Assembly: GCA_900553245.1 (NCBI GenBank)
Contig: USCP01000032.1
Location: 1 to 12,284, forward strand
Length of the DNA: 12,284 nt
Direction: 5' to 3'
Source of the DNA: an uncultured Peptococcaceae bacterium
Lineage (GTDB): Bacteria > Bacillota > Peptococcia > Peptococcales > Peptococcaceae
The translations under genes and the position numbers were made by a program. Position 1 is the stretch's first letter. Every line of letters begins with the position of its first letter. Under the pieces are notes generated by a model that had not been told where the DNA came from, made no database searches, and worked only from the letters and a program-made list of their open reading frames with translations. Of the stretch, positions 1 through 4,910 are shown in pieces.

Positions 1-42
1 AAAAATAATAATAATGGCAAGTCTGGTAAAGAATTTTAACAT
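1..42 (-). CDS. 5' end of an unknown membrane or exported protein (cut by window edge)
   Basis: Only the first 14 codons are in the window: M-L-K-F-F-T-R-L-A followed by a run of isoleucines and F. An ATG at 42-40 is preceded by a perfect AGGAGGG site (47-53, minus strand) that overlaps the mutY stop codon. The gene is therefore almost certainly co-transcribed with, and translationally coupled to, mutY. The short basic start followed by a strongly hydrophobic stretch suggests a signal peptide or a first membrane helix. Nothing more can be said about the family. Confidence 0.6.
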   Translation of the reverse strand, partial: MLKFFTRLAIIIIF

Positions 43-51
43 GGTGCCCTC

Positions 52-1119
52 CTAGAGCAAGGTATCAAATAATTTAGAACGATAAAAAGATAATGCGCCG
101 GCCATGGCATAGGTGGTTTCTAACTCTTGAATAGTCACCCATTTCCCGTCGCTTAAACCAGCGGGGTGCGCTAAATGAACGAGCCATCCGTTCATATGCC
201 ATTCTTTATGCGTAAAAACATGGCGTGCCGCACCAAGTGTTTCAACCTTCGTAGGATGAAGTTGGAGGTTGCTCAGTGTGCTATTGAGACGGTCGTCGCA
301 AAGACCATCCGGAATATCCAAAAATTCCCAAAGCCCTGCGAGAAGTTGCCCTTGCGGGCGTTTACGAATCCACACTCGGCCCTCACAGAGGAGAATGAAA
401 ATGCTGTGGTTTTCAACGGTGCGCGGCTTTTTGGGCTTTTTTATTGGCAATATACTCGTTAATGCACGTGCTTGTGCCAGACATCCTTTGGCAACGGGAC
501 ACTGTTTGCAACGAGGTGCGCCGTTTGCACTGCATACCATCGCGCCTAAATCCATCAATGCTTGATTGAAATCTCCGGGACGGTGCGCCGGTACCAACGA
601 TTGAGCAAGCAGATGCAACGGCTTTGCTGAAGATGCCACATTGATGGGGCCGTCATACGCAGCCATGCGGCTCAATATACGAAGGACGTTTCCATCAACG
701 GCGCAGACACGCTGCCCAAATGCGATGGAAGCAATCGCGCCTGCGGTATAGGGGCCGATACCCGGTAACTTGAGCAACTCGTCATAGCCTTCTGGTAAGC
801 AGCCGTCATAGTCCTGCATCACCATCTGTGCAGCTTTTTTTAAATTGTCAACACGAGAGTAATAGCCTAATCCCTCCCATAATTTGTGCAACCGATTTTG
901 GTCGGTATCCGCCAAGGCTGCAATATCAGGAAGGGCTTGCATAAATCGTTCATAATACGGTAACACCGTTTGCACTTGCGTTTGTTGGAGCATAATCTCC
1001 GAAATCCAAACGTGGTACGGTGTCGGATCTTCACGCCAAGGTAAAAAACGACGATGATCGTCATACCAATGTAAGATAAGATCGGCAAAGTCGGTTGCCG
1101 AAAGCGATAAATTAACCAC
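52..1119 (-). CDS. mutY: A/G-specific adenine DNA glycosylase MutY
   Basis: This 355-residue enzyme would remove adenine mispaired with 8-oxoguanine or guanine in base-excision repair. Visible features, in order: the catalytic-Glu motif ISEIMLQQTQV (E41), the helix-hairpin-helix LPGIGPYTAGAIA (residues 118-130), VDGNVLRIL with the catalytic Asp (D142), and four Fe-S cysteines C196, C204, C207 and C213. A C-terminal NUDIX-like domain (about 232-355) recognises 8-oxoG. The first cysteine gap is seven residues rather than the six of E. coli MutY. In the C-terminal recognition loop the motif reads F-T-H, where Geobacillus MutY has F-S-H. The start is GTG at 1119, chosen because GGAGA lies at 1126-1130, six bases upstream. 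Length matches the family. The next gene on this strand begins 9 bases after the stop. Confidence 0.95.
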   Translation of the reverse strand: MVNLSLSATDFADLILHWYDDHRRFLPWREDPTPYHVWISEIMLQQTQVQTVLPYYERFMQALPDIAALADTDQNRLHKLWEGLGYYSRVDNLKKAAQMVMQDYDGCLPEGYDELLKLPGIGPYTAGAIASIAFGQRVCAVDGNVLRILSRMAAYDGPINVASSAKPLHLLAQSLVPAHRPGDFNQALMDLGAMVCSANGAPRCKQCPVAKGCLAQARALTSILPIKKPKKPRTVENHSIFILLCEGRVWIRKRPQGQLLAGLWEFLDIPDGLCDDRLNSTLSNLQLHPTKVETLGAARHVFTHKEWHMNGWLVHLAHPAGLSDGKWVTIQELETTYAMAGALSFYRSKLFDTLL

Positions 1120-1160
1120 GAACTGTCTCCTATTTATAGAAGGAACTCATAACATTCTAC

Positions 1161-1176
1161 TGTAAATAATATTACA
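1161..1176. promoter_or_regulatory. Palindrome TGTAA-N6-TTACA over the mutY -10 (possible operator)
   Basis: This inverted repeat with 5-base arms directly covers the predicted mutY -10 element. Its size and position suit a dimeric repressor site. I cannot assign it to a known regulator, and an AT-rich palindrome of this length can occur by chance. Confidence 0.25.
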
Positions 1177-1197
1177 ATTTGAAGATTTATGCGTCAA
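1169..1197 (-). promoter_or_regulatory. Predicted mutY promoter
   Basis: On the minus strand TTGACG (1192-1197) is followed after exactly 17 bases by TAATAT (1169-1174), about 50 bases before the mutY GTG. The -35 is near consensus and the -10 is a weaker match. The -10 is covered by a palindrome, TGTAA-N6-TTACA (1161-1176), which could be an operator. This is a prediction from motif and spacing only. Confidence 0.45.
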
Positions 1198-1258
1198 TAT
1201 GGTTTTAAGCATTGTCAACAAATAATGAGAACGTGATGAGTGATGGGAAGTGGGTTAT

Positions 1259-1361
1259 TATATCAATAAGCGGTAAAGGCTTTGCATGGGAAAATGCGGA
1301 ATGTTTAACACTTGTAAAGATTGTAAAGGCAAATTGTTGGATTTGTCACTTAATTGATATA
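1259..1361. repeat. Long imperfect inverted repeat in the mutY upstream region
   Basis: TATATCAAT-AAG (1259-1270) pairs with CTT-A-ATTGATATA (1349-1361) with one bulged base, enclosing 78 bases. Inside lie a small GCAT/ATGC stem (1284-1287) and two tandem copies of TTGTAAAG followed by A or G (1312-1329). Nothing identifies it as a known element. It could be a structured RNA, a protein-binding region or chance in AT-rich DNA. Confidence 0.3.
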
Positions 1362-1369
1362 GTCGCTTT

Positions 1370-1397
1370 TTGACAAGTGTGTTATACTAAATATAAC
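1370..1397 (+). promoter_or_regulatory. Strong promoter with overlapping GTTATA-N5-TATAAC palindrome
   Basis: A consensus TTGACA (1370-1375) is followed after 16 bases by TATAAC (1392-1397). An alternative extended -10, TG-T-TATACT (1380-1388), lies in the same place but lacks a well-spaced -35. The perfect inverted repeat GTTATA (1381-1386) / TATAAC (1392-1397), with a 5-base centre, includes the -10 and is placed like a repressor operator. Transcription would start near 1395-1404. Confidence 0.5.
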
Positions 1398-1421
1398 CAA
1401 AGATAGTAAGGAGGCGTATTT

Positions 1422-1499
1422 TTGTTTTATTCAATGCAAATACTTAACGAAATCGCTTATCGCTATGCAAGATTGAAAGGCCTTGTCCTTTGCCGCTAA
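1422..1499 (+). CDS. Possible 25-residue leader or small peptide
   Basis: An AAGGAGG site (1408-1414) lies seven bases before a TTG codon. It opens a 25-codon frame ending in TAA at 1497-1499. A second frame of 29 codons starts at the overlapping ATG (1499-1501, TAATG) and ends at 1588. The peptide is mixed in character (it ends A-R-L-K-G-L-V-L-C-R) and resembles nothing I recognise. The ribosome binding site and promoter are good, but such a short TTG frame could easily be chance. The region may instead be non-coding RNA. Confidence 0.2.
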   Translation: MFYSMQILNEIAYRYARLKGLVLCR

Positions 1500-1618
1500 T
1501 GCGAAATGAGTGTGCAGAACGCGATAGGTTGTTTTCGAACTTCACAGTGCGTTTTGTTTTGAATAGCTTACAACCACAGACAAGATAAATAGCAAAACAA
1601 TAGTGAGCCTGTAACGAC

Positions 1619-1657
1619 AAGCACGCTTTTCGCATGAAGTGGAAAGCGTGTTTTTTT
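1619..1657 (+). terminator. Intrinsic terminator of the 1370-1657 unit
   Basis: CACGCTTT (1622-1629) pairs perfectly with AAAGCGTG (1643-1650). The stem can be extended inward by two pairs (one wobble) and outward by three. Seven T residues follow (1651-1657). Confidence 0.8.
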
Positions 1658-1685
1658 ATAAGGTAAATTGCCGGAGGAATGACCG

Positions 1686-1714
1686 TTGCGTGCTTCTTGA
1701 ACTTGATGTACAAT
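1686..1714 (+). promoter_or_regulatory. Predicted promoter of the CPBP gene
   Basis: TTGCGT (1686-1691), a 17-base spacer and TACAAT (1709-1714) lie about 45 bases before the TTG start. The same -35 hexamer and spacing occur before the gene at 3067, which gives the call modest support. Confidence 0.45.
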
Positions 1715-1757
1715 ACAGTCGTTCTCGTACCCCACGTTTTTTAGGAGGTGTTGCATC

Positions 1758-2441
1758 TTGGAAAAGCCTTCCATGGATGAATTAAAGAATCAATTAAAAA
1801 GCGAAATAAAACTGCTTTCAAAGAAAAGCCTGTTAAAGTGGATTGTTTTTGTTGGCTTGGTTTATGCGATGTATGATGCTGTTTTTTTAAGAGCGGACGC
1901 CATGCGTTTGATGCTTGATTTAACGGATATTTCGAGCGGACTTGTACCAAAGATCATGTTGAATATTGATGTGCCGTTGATGATCGGCATTGTGCTATTG
2001 TGTATACTCTTTGCAAAGCGAAATGTGCTGTCAGCCCTTGCCCTTCGCACAAAAAAGCAAATAGTATGGATGATCCTTGGCGTTGTCGTTTTTGTTTTTA
2101 TCATTTACATGCAAAGACCAAGTGGGATGATTGATGCGTATGAAATCATTCATGCCCTTGTTGTGACCGCACTTTTAGAAGAATTGGTATTCAGAGGTGT
2201 TTTGTTTCGTTGGATGGAACAGACCAAGCTTCATTTACTTGCCTATATAGGAAGCGGCCTCGCTTGGGGGGGCCTTTTAGGAATTCATTCAATGGTTGTT
2301 GGCGGCGCTTCAGCTATTGGTGCAATCGTTCCTATGGCACTCATGGGCATTGTTGTCGGGACCGTATACGCCCTCATTTATAAGAAAACAAATTCTTTGT
2401 GGTTGGTTATTTACCTGCATGCAGCACTGAGCCTTTTATAA
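1758..2441 (+). CDS. CPBP family intramembrane metalloprotease-like protein
   Basis: This 227-residue multi-pass membrane protein belongs to the CPBP (CAAX protease/bacteriocin-processing, Abi) family, whose members include Rce1-like proteases. Motif 1 is EELVFRG (E141, E142, R146). Motif 2 histidine is H177 in WGGLLGIHSM, and motif 3 is H221 in YLHAALS. Hydrophobic segments lie at about 25-45, 64-86, 100-118, 128-150, 160-180, 184-207 and 213-227. Two features are unusual: motif 3 is H-x3-S rather than the common H-x3-N/D, and the protein stops two residues later. TTG at 1758 is the start because AGGAGGTG (1743-1750) lies seven bases upstream; the ATG at 1773 is too far away. It sits alone between its own promoter and terminator. 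The substrate is unknown. Roles in immunity to peptide antibiotics or in protein processing are known in the family, but none is shown here. Confidence 0.85.
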   Translation: MEKPSMDELKNQLKSEIKLLSKKSLLKWIVFVGLVYAMYDAVFLRADAMRLMLDLTDISSGLVPKIMLNIDVPLMIGIVLLCILFAKRNVLSALALRTKKQIVWMILGVVVFVFIIYMQRPSGMIDAYEIIHALVVTALLEELVFRGVLFRWMEQTKLHLLAYIGSGLAWGGLLGIHSMVVGGASAIGAIVPMALMGIVVGTVYALIYKKTNSLWLVIYLHAALSLL

Positions 2442-2457
2442 AGGCTCAGTGTTTTTT
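2425..2457 (+). terminator. Terminator overlapping the end of the CPBP gene
   Basis: CACTGAGCCTT (2425-2435) pairs perfectly with AAGGCTCAGTG (2441-2451) around a 5-base loop, followed by TTTTTT. The left arm encodes the last residues of the protein, and the stop codon (2439-2441) spans the loop and the first base of the right arm. Confidence 0.9.
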
Positions 2458-2460
2458 GAA

Positions 2461-2495
2461 GAAAATAAAAAGTCCTCCGATTTATAACGGAGGAC
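2461..2495 (-). terminator. Minus-strand terminator hairpin (back-up for rpmB)
   Basis: GTCCTCCG (2472-2479) pairs with CGGAGGAC (2488-2495) around an 8-base loop. Read on the minus strand, the hairpin is followed by CTTTTTATTTTC (2461-2471), so it would stop leftward transcription coming past rpmB. There is no T tract on the plus-strand side. Confidence 0.65.
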
Positions 2496-2509
2496 AAGAC
2501 GTGTAAATT

Positions 2510-2564
2510 AAAAATAGGTCTATTGATAAGCAACGAGATTACTCATCAATAGACCTATTTTTTT
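2510..2564. terminator. Bidirectional terminator between the CPBP gene and rpmB
   Basis: A perfect 18-base-pair stem (2510-2527 with 2545-2562) encloses a 17-base loop. The outer part is A-rich on the left and T-rich on the right, giving U tracts in both directions. It lies 22 bases after the rpmB stop, so it is the natural rpmB terminator and also blocks rightward read-through. Confidence 0.85.
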
Positions 2565-2585
2565 ATTTCATGTAATTTCGGCATA

Positions 2586-2777
2586 TTACTTTGCGCGCTG
2601 TACTTTGTTGGAACGCAAGCAACGAGTGCAAACATTCAGTTTTTGAGGGGTTCCGTCAACTACAACACGAACCTTTTGAATGTTAGGCTTCCAAGTTTTT
2701 TTGTTTCTGATATGAGAGTGGCTAACTTGCATGCCGGTTGCAGTACCTTTACCACAAATATCGCATTTTCTGGACAT
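2586..2777 (-). CDS. rpmB: 50S ribosomal protein L28, zinc-binding type
   Basis: This is L28 of the large ribosomal subunit, 63 residues, normal length. It begins M-S-R-K-C-D-I-C-G-K-G, includes the conserved S-H-S-H-I-R-N-K-K-T-W-K-P-N segment (19-32), and ends in C-T-R-C-L-R-S. The two CxxC pairs (C5/C8 and C50/C53) mark the zinc-containing form. The reading frame stays open upstream to about 2930, but the start is ATG at 2777 because AGGAGG (2785-2790) lies seven bases before it and L28 proteins begin there. It is monocistronic, convergent with the CPBP gene and divergent from the gene at 3067. Confidence 0.97.
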   Translation of the reverse strand: MSRKCDICGKGTATGMQVSHSHIRNKKTWKPNIQKVRVVVDGTPQKLNVCTRCLRSNKVQRAK

Positions 2778-2817
2778 TACAAAACCTCCTTTAACAACTA
2801 GAAAATCATACCTGATT

Positions 2818-2846
2818 AGATTAACATAAGAACAATAAATAATCAA
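2818..2846 (-). promoter_or_regulatory. Predicted rpmB promoter
   Basis: On the minus strand TTGATT (2841-2846) is followed after 17 bases by TAATCT (2818-2823), about 40 bases before the rpmB start. Motif quality is moderate and the region is AT-rich, so other pairings are possible. Confidence 0.35.
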
Positions 2847-2998
2847 GGGAATAATCAGGATTATCGAAAAAAATTTGCGTTTAATAGGTGTCGAATAGAA
2901 TGAATCTGTATGATAAAATGATTGTGACATAATCTAAGACGGAATGATGTGCGTATGAAAATAAAAAATCATTTCAAGAATCCATCTCGGCGCGCGTC

Positions 2999-3027
2999 TT
3001 GCGTGCCTTTTGTTGCTGTGATATACT
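2999..3027 (+). promoter_or_regulatory. Promoter of the zinc-finger protein pair
   Basis: TTGCGT (2999-3004), a 17-base spacer and TATACT (3022-3027) form a good promoter. The -10 is extended by TG at 3019-3020. It lies about 40 bases before the GTG at 3067. Confidence 0.6.
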
Positions 3028-3066
3028 AAATTTATCGGAATAAAAAAGGTTTGGAGGGACTTTGGA

Positions 3067-3309
3067 GTGAGTACCGAACAAAGAAAATATATAAAAAAGT
3101 TACCTTTTTATAAAAAATATGTTTGCCCTATTTGCGAAGGCCGTGGTGCAGTAGAGTGCTGCAATGCAGACGGAACAGATTGTGTGCCGGTTCCATGTGA
3201 TTATTGCGGTGGCAAAGGCGTGATTGAAGAAAAAAATGTTCCTGCAATTGTGGGAGTGGCTGTGGCGGCTGTCGTCCTAGTTGCAGTGGTTGTTGTATTA
3301 TTAATTTGA
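3067..3309 (+). CDS. Small tail-anchored protein with two DnaJ-type zinc half-sites
   Basis: An 80-residue protein of unknown function. CPICEGRG (20-27) and CDYCGGKG (44-51) match the CxxCxGxG repeat of the DnaJ cysteine-rich domain; two such half-sites could hold one zinc ion. Extra cysteines C31, C32 and C39 lie between them. The N-terminus is basic (K7, K10, K11, K16, K17), and residues 58-80 form one hydrophobic helix ending at the C-terminus, so the zinc module probably faces the cytosol from a tail anchor. There is no J domain. The start is GTG at 3067, with GGAGGG (3053-3058) eight bases upstream. The next gene starts 17 bases after its stop and carries the same motif. A redox, chaperone or scaffold role is possible, but none is shown. 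Confidence 0.75.
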   Translation: MSTEQRKYIKKLPFYKKYVCPICEGRGAVECCNADGTDCVPVPCDYCGGKGVIEEKNVPAIVGVAVAAVVLVAVVVVLLI

Positions 3310-3326
3310 TGGCTGGAGGGCTCAAC

Positions 3327-3920
3327 ATGAGTAAAAAATCTTGTGTTCCAAAGATTGCATCCCGTTGCGAAACCTGTCATGGTGCAGGCGTGTTACCGGG
3401 GCGTTGTCGCGAAGATGAATTAGTGCCATGCCCAACTTGTAAGGGCAAAGGGGTCATCCCTCACAAAGTCATCACAAAGCGTGTCGAAGAAATGCCTTGC
3501 GACAATCCAAATTGTCATGAAGGTCGTGTGCAACAAATTCAAATGGTAGATGGTCGTGAAATGGTCATTGAAAAGGCTTGCCCTGTGTGCGAAGGGTACG
3601 GCGTGATGTATCGTGAATATGAAGAAATTACCACTGAAAACGAAAAATGCCCAACTTGTGAAGGCCGTGCAATGATTACCGCCGGAGAGATGCGTCGCAG
3701 AAAACTCGAAGCGTTTTGTCCGGATTGTCACGGCACCGGTTACAAACTTGAAGAAGAACCTGCAAAACGCGCAGCCATGCTTGGTGCATTTACCTTTTTG
3801 TATCCGGCAGTGGCTGTGGTATCCATGGGCTTTAAATTTATGCTTCGTTCAGTAAAGGCGGCTTTTAGTGCAAGAAAGTTAAAGTCTAAAGATGTGCCTG
3901 AAACAGAAGAACAACAATAA
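3327..3920 (+). CDS. Protein with six DnaJ-type CxxCxGxG half-sites and one membrane segment
   Basis: A 197-residue protein of unknown function. Half-sites in order: CETCHGAG (14-21), CPTCKGKG (35-42), a variant CDNPNCHEGR (58-67), CPVCEGYG (85-92), CPTCEGRA (108-115, last Gly lost) and CPDCHGTG (131-138). DnaJ has four such repeats binding two zinc ions, so six could bind three. There is no J domain and no client-binding C-terminal domain. A hydrophobic stretch at about 149-173 is followed by a basic, then acidic tail. The start is ATG at 3327, where GGAGGG (3315-3320) has ideal spacing; an upstream in-frame TTG at 3306 overlaps the previous stop and lacks a site. It forms an operon with the 80-residue protein and likely works with it at the membrane. 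Confidence 0.75.
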   Translation: MSKKSCVPKIASRCETCHGAGVLPGRCREDELVPCPTCKGKGVIPHKVITKRVEEMPCDNPNCHEGRVQQIQMVDGREMVIEKACPVCEGYGVMYREYEEITTENEKCPTCEGRAMITAGEMRRRKLEAFCPDCHGTGYKLEEEPAKRAAMLGAFTFLYPAVAVVSMGFKFMLRSVKAAFSARKLKSKDVPETEEQQ

Positions 3921-3933
3921 CATCAAATTGATT

Positions 3934-3970
3934 TAATGTAGAATTGCGTGCAATTCTACATTACTTTTTT
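3934..3970 (+). terminator. Terminator hairpin abutting the yqeY ribosome binding site
   Basis: A perfect 13-base-pair stem (3934-3946 with 3951-3963) closed by a CGTG tetraloop is followed by C and six T residues (3965-3970). The yqeY ribosome binding site begins one or two bases later, so no promoter fits between them. Confidence 0.85.
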
Positions 3971-3987
3971 GAAGGAGGATTTGCCAA

Positions 3988-4422
3988 ATGTTATATGATG
4001 AATTTAGAAAAGAAAAAATGGTTGCTCTGAAAGAAAAGGATAAGCTTAAAAATAAAGTCATTACCAATATTCTTTCAGAATTAACCTATATTAAAAAAGA
4101 ATTAAAGCAAGAACCAACTGAAGCTGATAGCGCAAAGGTTGTTGCAAAGCAAGTAAAGCAATTAAAAGAAACCATGGAACTTTCCAAGGATCGTCCGGAC
4201 AAGATGGAAGAGCTTGAAGCAGAACTTGCTATTCTTGAACAATACATGCCGAAGCAAATGAGCGAAGACGAAATTCGCGATGCTGTTATGAAGTTACTTG
4301 AAGAAAACGGCATTACTGCCGAACCTAAAAATAAAGGCGCCATCATGAAGGTGGTTATGCCGGCATTAAACGGCAAAGCCGATGGTAAGGACATCAATAA
4401 AGTTGTAAGCAGCTTGTTTTAA
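3988..4422 (+). CDS. yqeY: GatB/YqeY domain-containing protein
   Basis: A 144-residue stand-alone YqeY protein. The family is related to the C-terminal tRNA-contacting tail domain of the GatB subunit of the Asp/Glu-tRNA amidotransferase; its own cellular role is not settled. The N-terminal helical part carries the characteristic LKxKDKLKNKVITNILSE-like segment (about 14-31). The family motif LEQYMPKQMSE lies at 83-93, and the C-terminal small helical domain ends NKGAIMKVVMPALNGKADG then INKVVSSLF. Length is typical. ATG 3988 follows GGAGG (3974-3978) by nine bases. Its stop overlaps the start of the next gene by one base, so the two are translationally coupled. Transcription must come through the upstream hairpin or from a promoter inside the preceding gene. 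Confidence 0.9.
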   Translation: MLYDEFRKEKMVALKEKDKLKNKVITNILSELTYIKKELKQEPTEADSAKVVAKQVKQLKETMELSKDRPDKMEELEAELAILEQYMPKQMSEDEIRDAVMKLLEENGITAEPKNKGAIMKVVMPALNGKADGKDINKVVSSLF

Positions 4423-4781
4423 TGCTCGGGCGTAAGGATTTCGGCGCTGCGAGCGAAAAGCACGCGGAAAAATTTTTGCGAAGCAAAAAACATCGGATTG
4501 TGGCGCGTAACTACTTTTCTAAACATGGAGAAATTGATATCATTTCCGTATTGCCTGGAAAAATGCTGGCTTTTACCGAGGTGCGTAGTAAACATGATTG
4601 TACATACGGACATCCTGTTGAAACCATTGACGCTCGGAAGCAAGCACATATTCGGCAAACCGCTGAAAAATTTTTGTATGACAATCCGAAGTATGCGGAC
4701 CATGCATGTAGGTTTGATGTCGTGACTATTGTCGGCGAAGGAAAAAATGCGATATTAGAATATTTTCCGGATGCATTTTAG
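4422..4781 (+). CDS. YraN family (UPF0102) nuclease-fold protein
   Basis: A 119-residue member of the YraN/UPF0102 family, predicted from fold to resemble PD-(D/E)xK nucleases or Holliday-junction resolvases; its activity is not established. The N-terminus GAASEKHAEKFLRSK (8-22) and R29-N30-Y31 match the family. The putative active-site elements are HGEIDII (E37, D39) and FTEVRSK (E53, with R55 where many nucleases have Lys, as also in E. coli YraN). QTAEKFLYDN (79-88) and CRFDVVTI (about 95-103) complete the pattern. The start ATG at 4422 overlaps the yqeY stop (TAATG). I see no separate ribosome binding site, so it depends on coupling. Confidence 0.88.
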   Translation: MLGRKDFGAASEKHAEKFLRSKKHRIVARNYFSKHGEIDIISVLPGKMLAFTEVRSKHDCTYGHPVETIDARKQAHIRQTAEKFLYDNPKYADHACRFDVVTIVGEGKNAILEYFPDAF

Positions 4782-4800
4782 CACGAAAATGTGTGCTTTT
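4780..4800 (+). terminator. Weak hairpin after the yraN-type gene
   Basis: AGCAC (4780-4784) can pair with GTGCT (4793-4797), followed by a short T run that includes the last stem base. It overlaps the stop codon. Five base pairs and about four T residues make this a weak terminator at best. Confidence 0.3.
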
Positions 4801-4801
4801 G

Positions 4802-4830
4802 TTGACGATAATAGCCAGCTATGATAAAGT
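4802..4830 (+). promoter_or_regulatory. Promoter of the pur operon
   Basis: TTGACG (4802-4807), a 17-base spacer and TAAAGT (4825-4830) are supported by an extended TG at 4822-4823. The start site would be near 4837, giving a leader of about 250 nt before purE. No PurR-type PurBox (CCGAAC with AT-rich flanks) is visible around it. Confidence 0.6.
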
Positions 4831-4910
4831 AATAGTGTATTAAAACGTGCATAAGCACGGCAATATAAAGAATTTAGATGACCGTCATTGGATATATATT
4901 TATATGTCAG

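Larger units (their letters stand above)
1404..1657 (+). ncRNA. Candidate small RNA or orphan leader transcript
   Basis: The stretch runs from a strong predicted promoter to an intrinsic terminator (1619-1657) and has no convincing protein. The next gene has its own promoter 29 bases after the terminator, so this appears to be an independent unit of about 250 nt. Several helices can be drawn by eye: 1430-1438 with 1466-1477 (3-nt bulge), AAAGG/CCTTT (1476-1480 / 1487-1491, partly competing with the first), 1515-1522 with 1549-1556 (one G-U), and TTGTTTTG/CAAAACAA (1554-1561 / 1593-1600). I recognise no known family: it lacks the tmRNA 3' end, the T-box core, the SRP RNA loop and purine aptamer sequences. 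Alternatives are a small protein gene (see 1422-1499) or gene debris. Confidence 0.35.
1120..1757. other. Divergent spacer between mutY and the CPBP gene
   Basis: This 638-base stretch has no convincing long coding region. From left to right it holds the mutY promoter and palindrome (1161-1197), a long imperfect inverted repeat (1259-1270 with 1349-1361), a tandem TTGTAAAG repeat (1312-1329), a promoter with ribosome-binding-site-like sequence (1370-1414), a possibly structured transcript ending in an intrinsic terminator (1619-1657), and the promoter of the CPBP gene (1686-1714). Confidence 0.6.

Noticed and set aside
175..565. Plus-strand open frames opposite mutY
   Set aside because: They overlap the clearly real mutY on the other strand and encode no recognisable protein.
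1679..1744. 21-codon frame starting at ATG 1679 after GGAGG
   Set aside because: The spacing between site and ATG is too short and the frame spans the predicted CPBP promoter.
1404..1757. T-box or other known riboswitch upstream of the CPBP gene
   Set aside because: AGTGGAAAGCG near 1638 only faintly resembles the T-box core; specifier and antiterminator features are not seen and the terminator is 100 bases before the gene.
2778..2930. N-terminal extension of the rpmB frame
   Set aside because: L28 starts at M-S-R-K, with an ideal ribosome binding site just upstream; the extension is AT-rich spacer holding the promoter.
2930..3000. Inverted AATGAT/ATCATT segments in the rpmB-3067 spacer
   Set aside because: Short, AT-rich and distant; no T tract or promoter overlap, likely chance.
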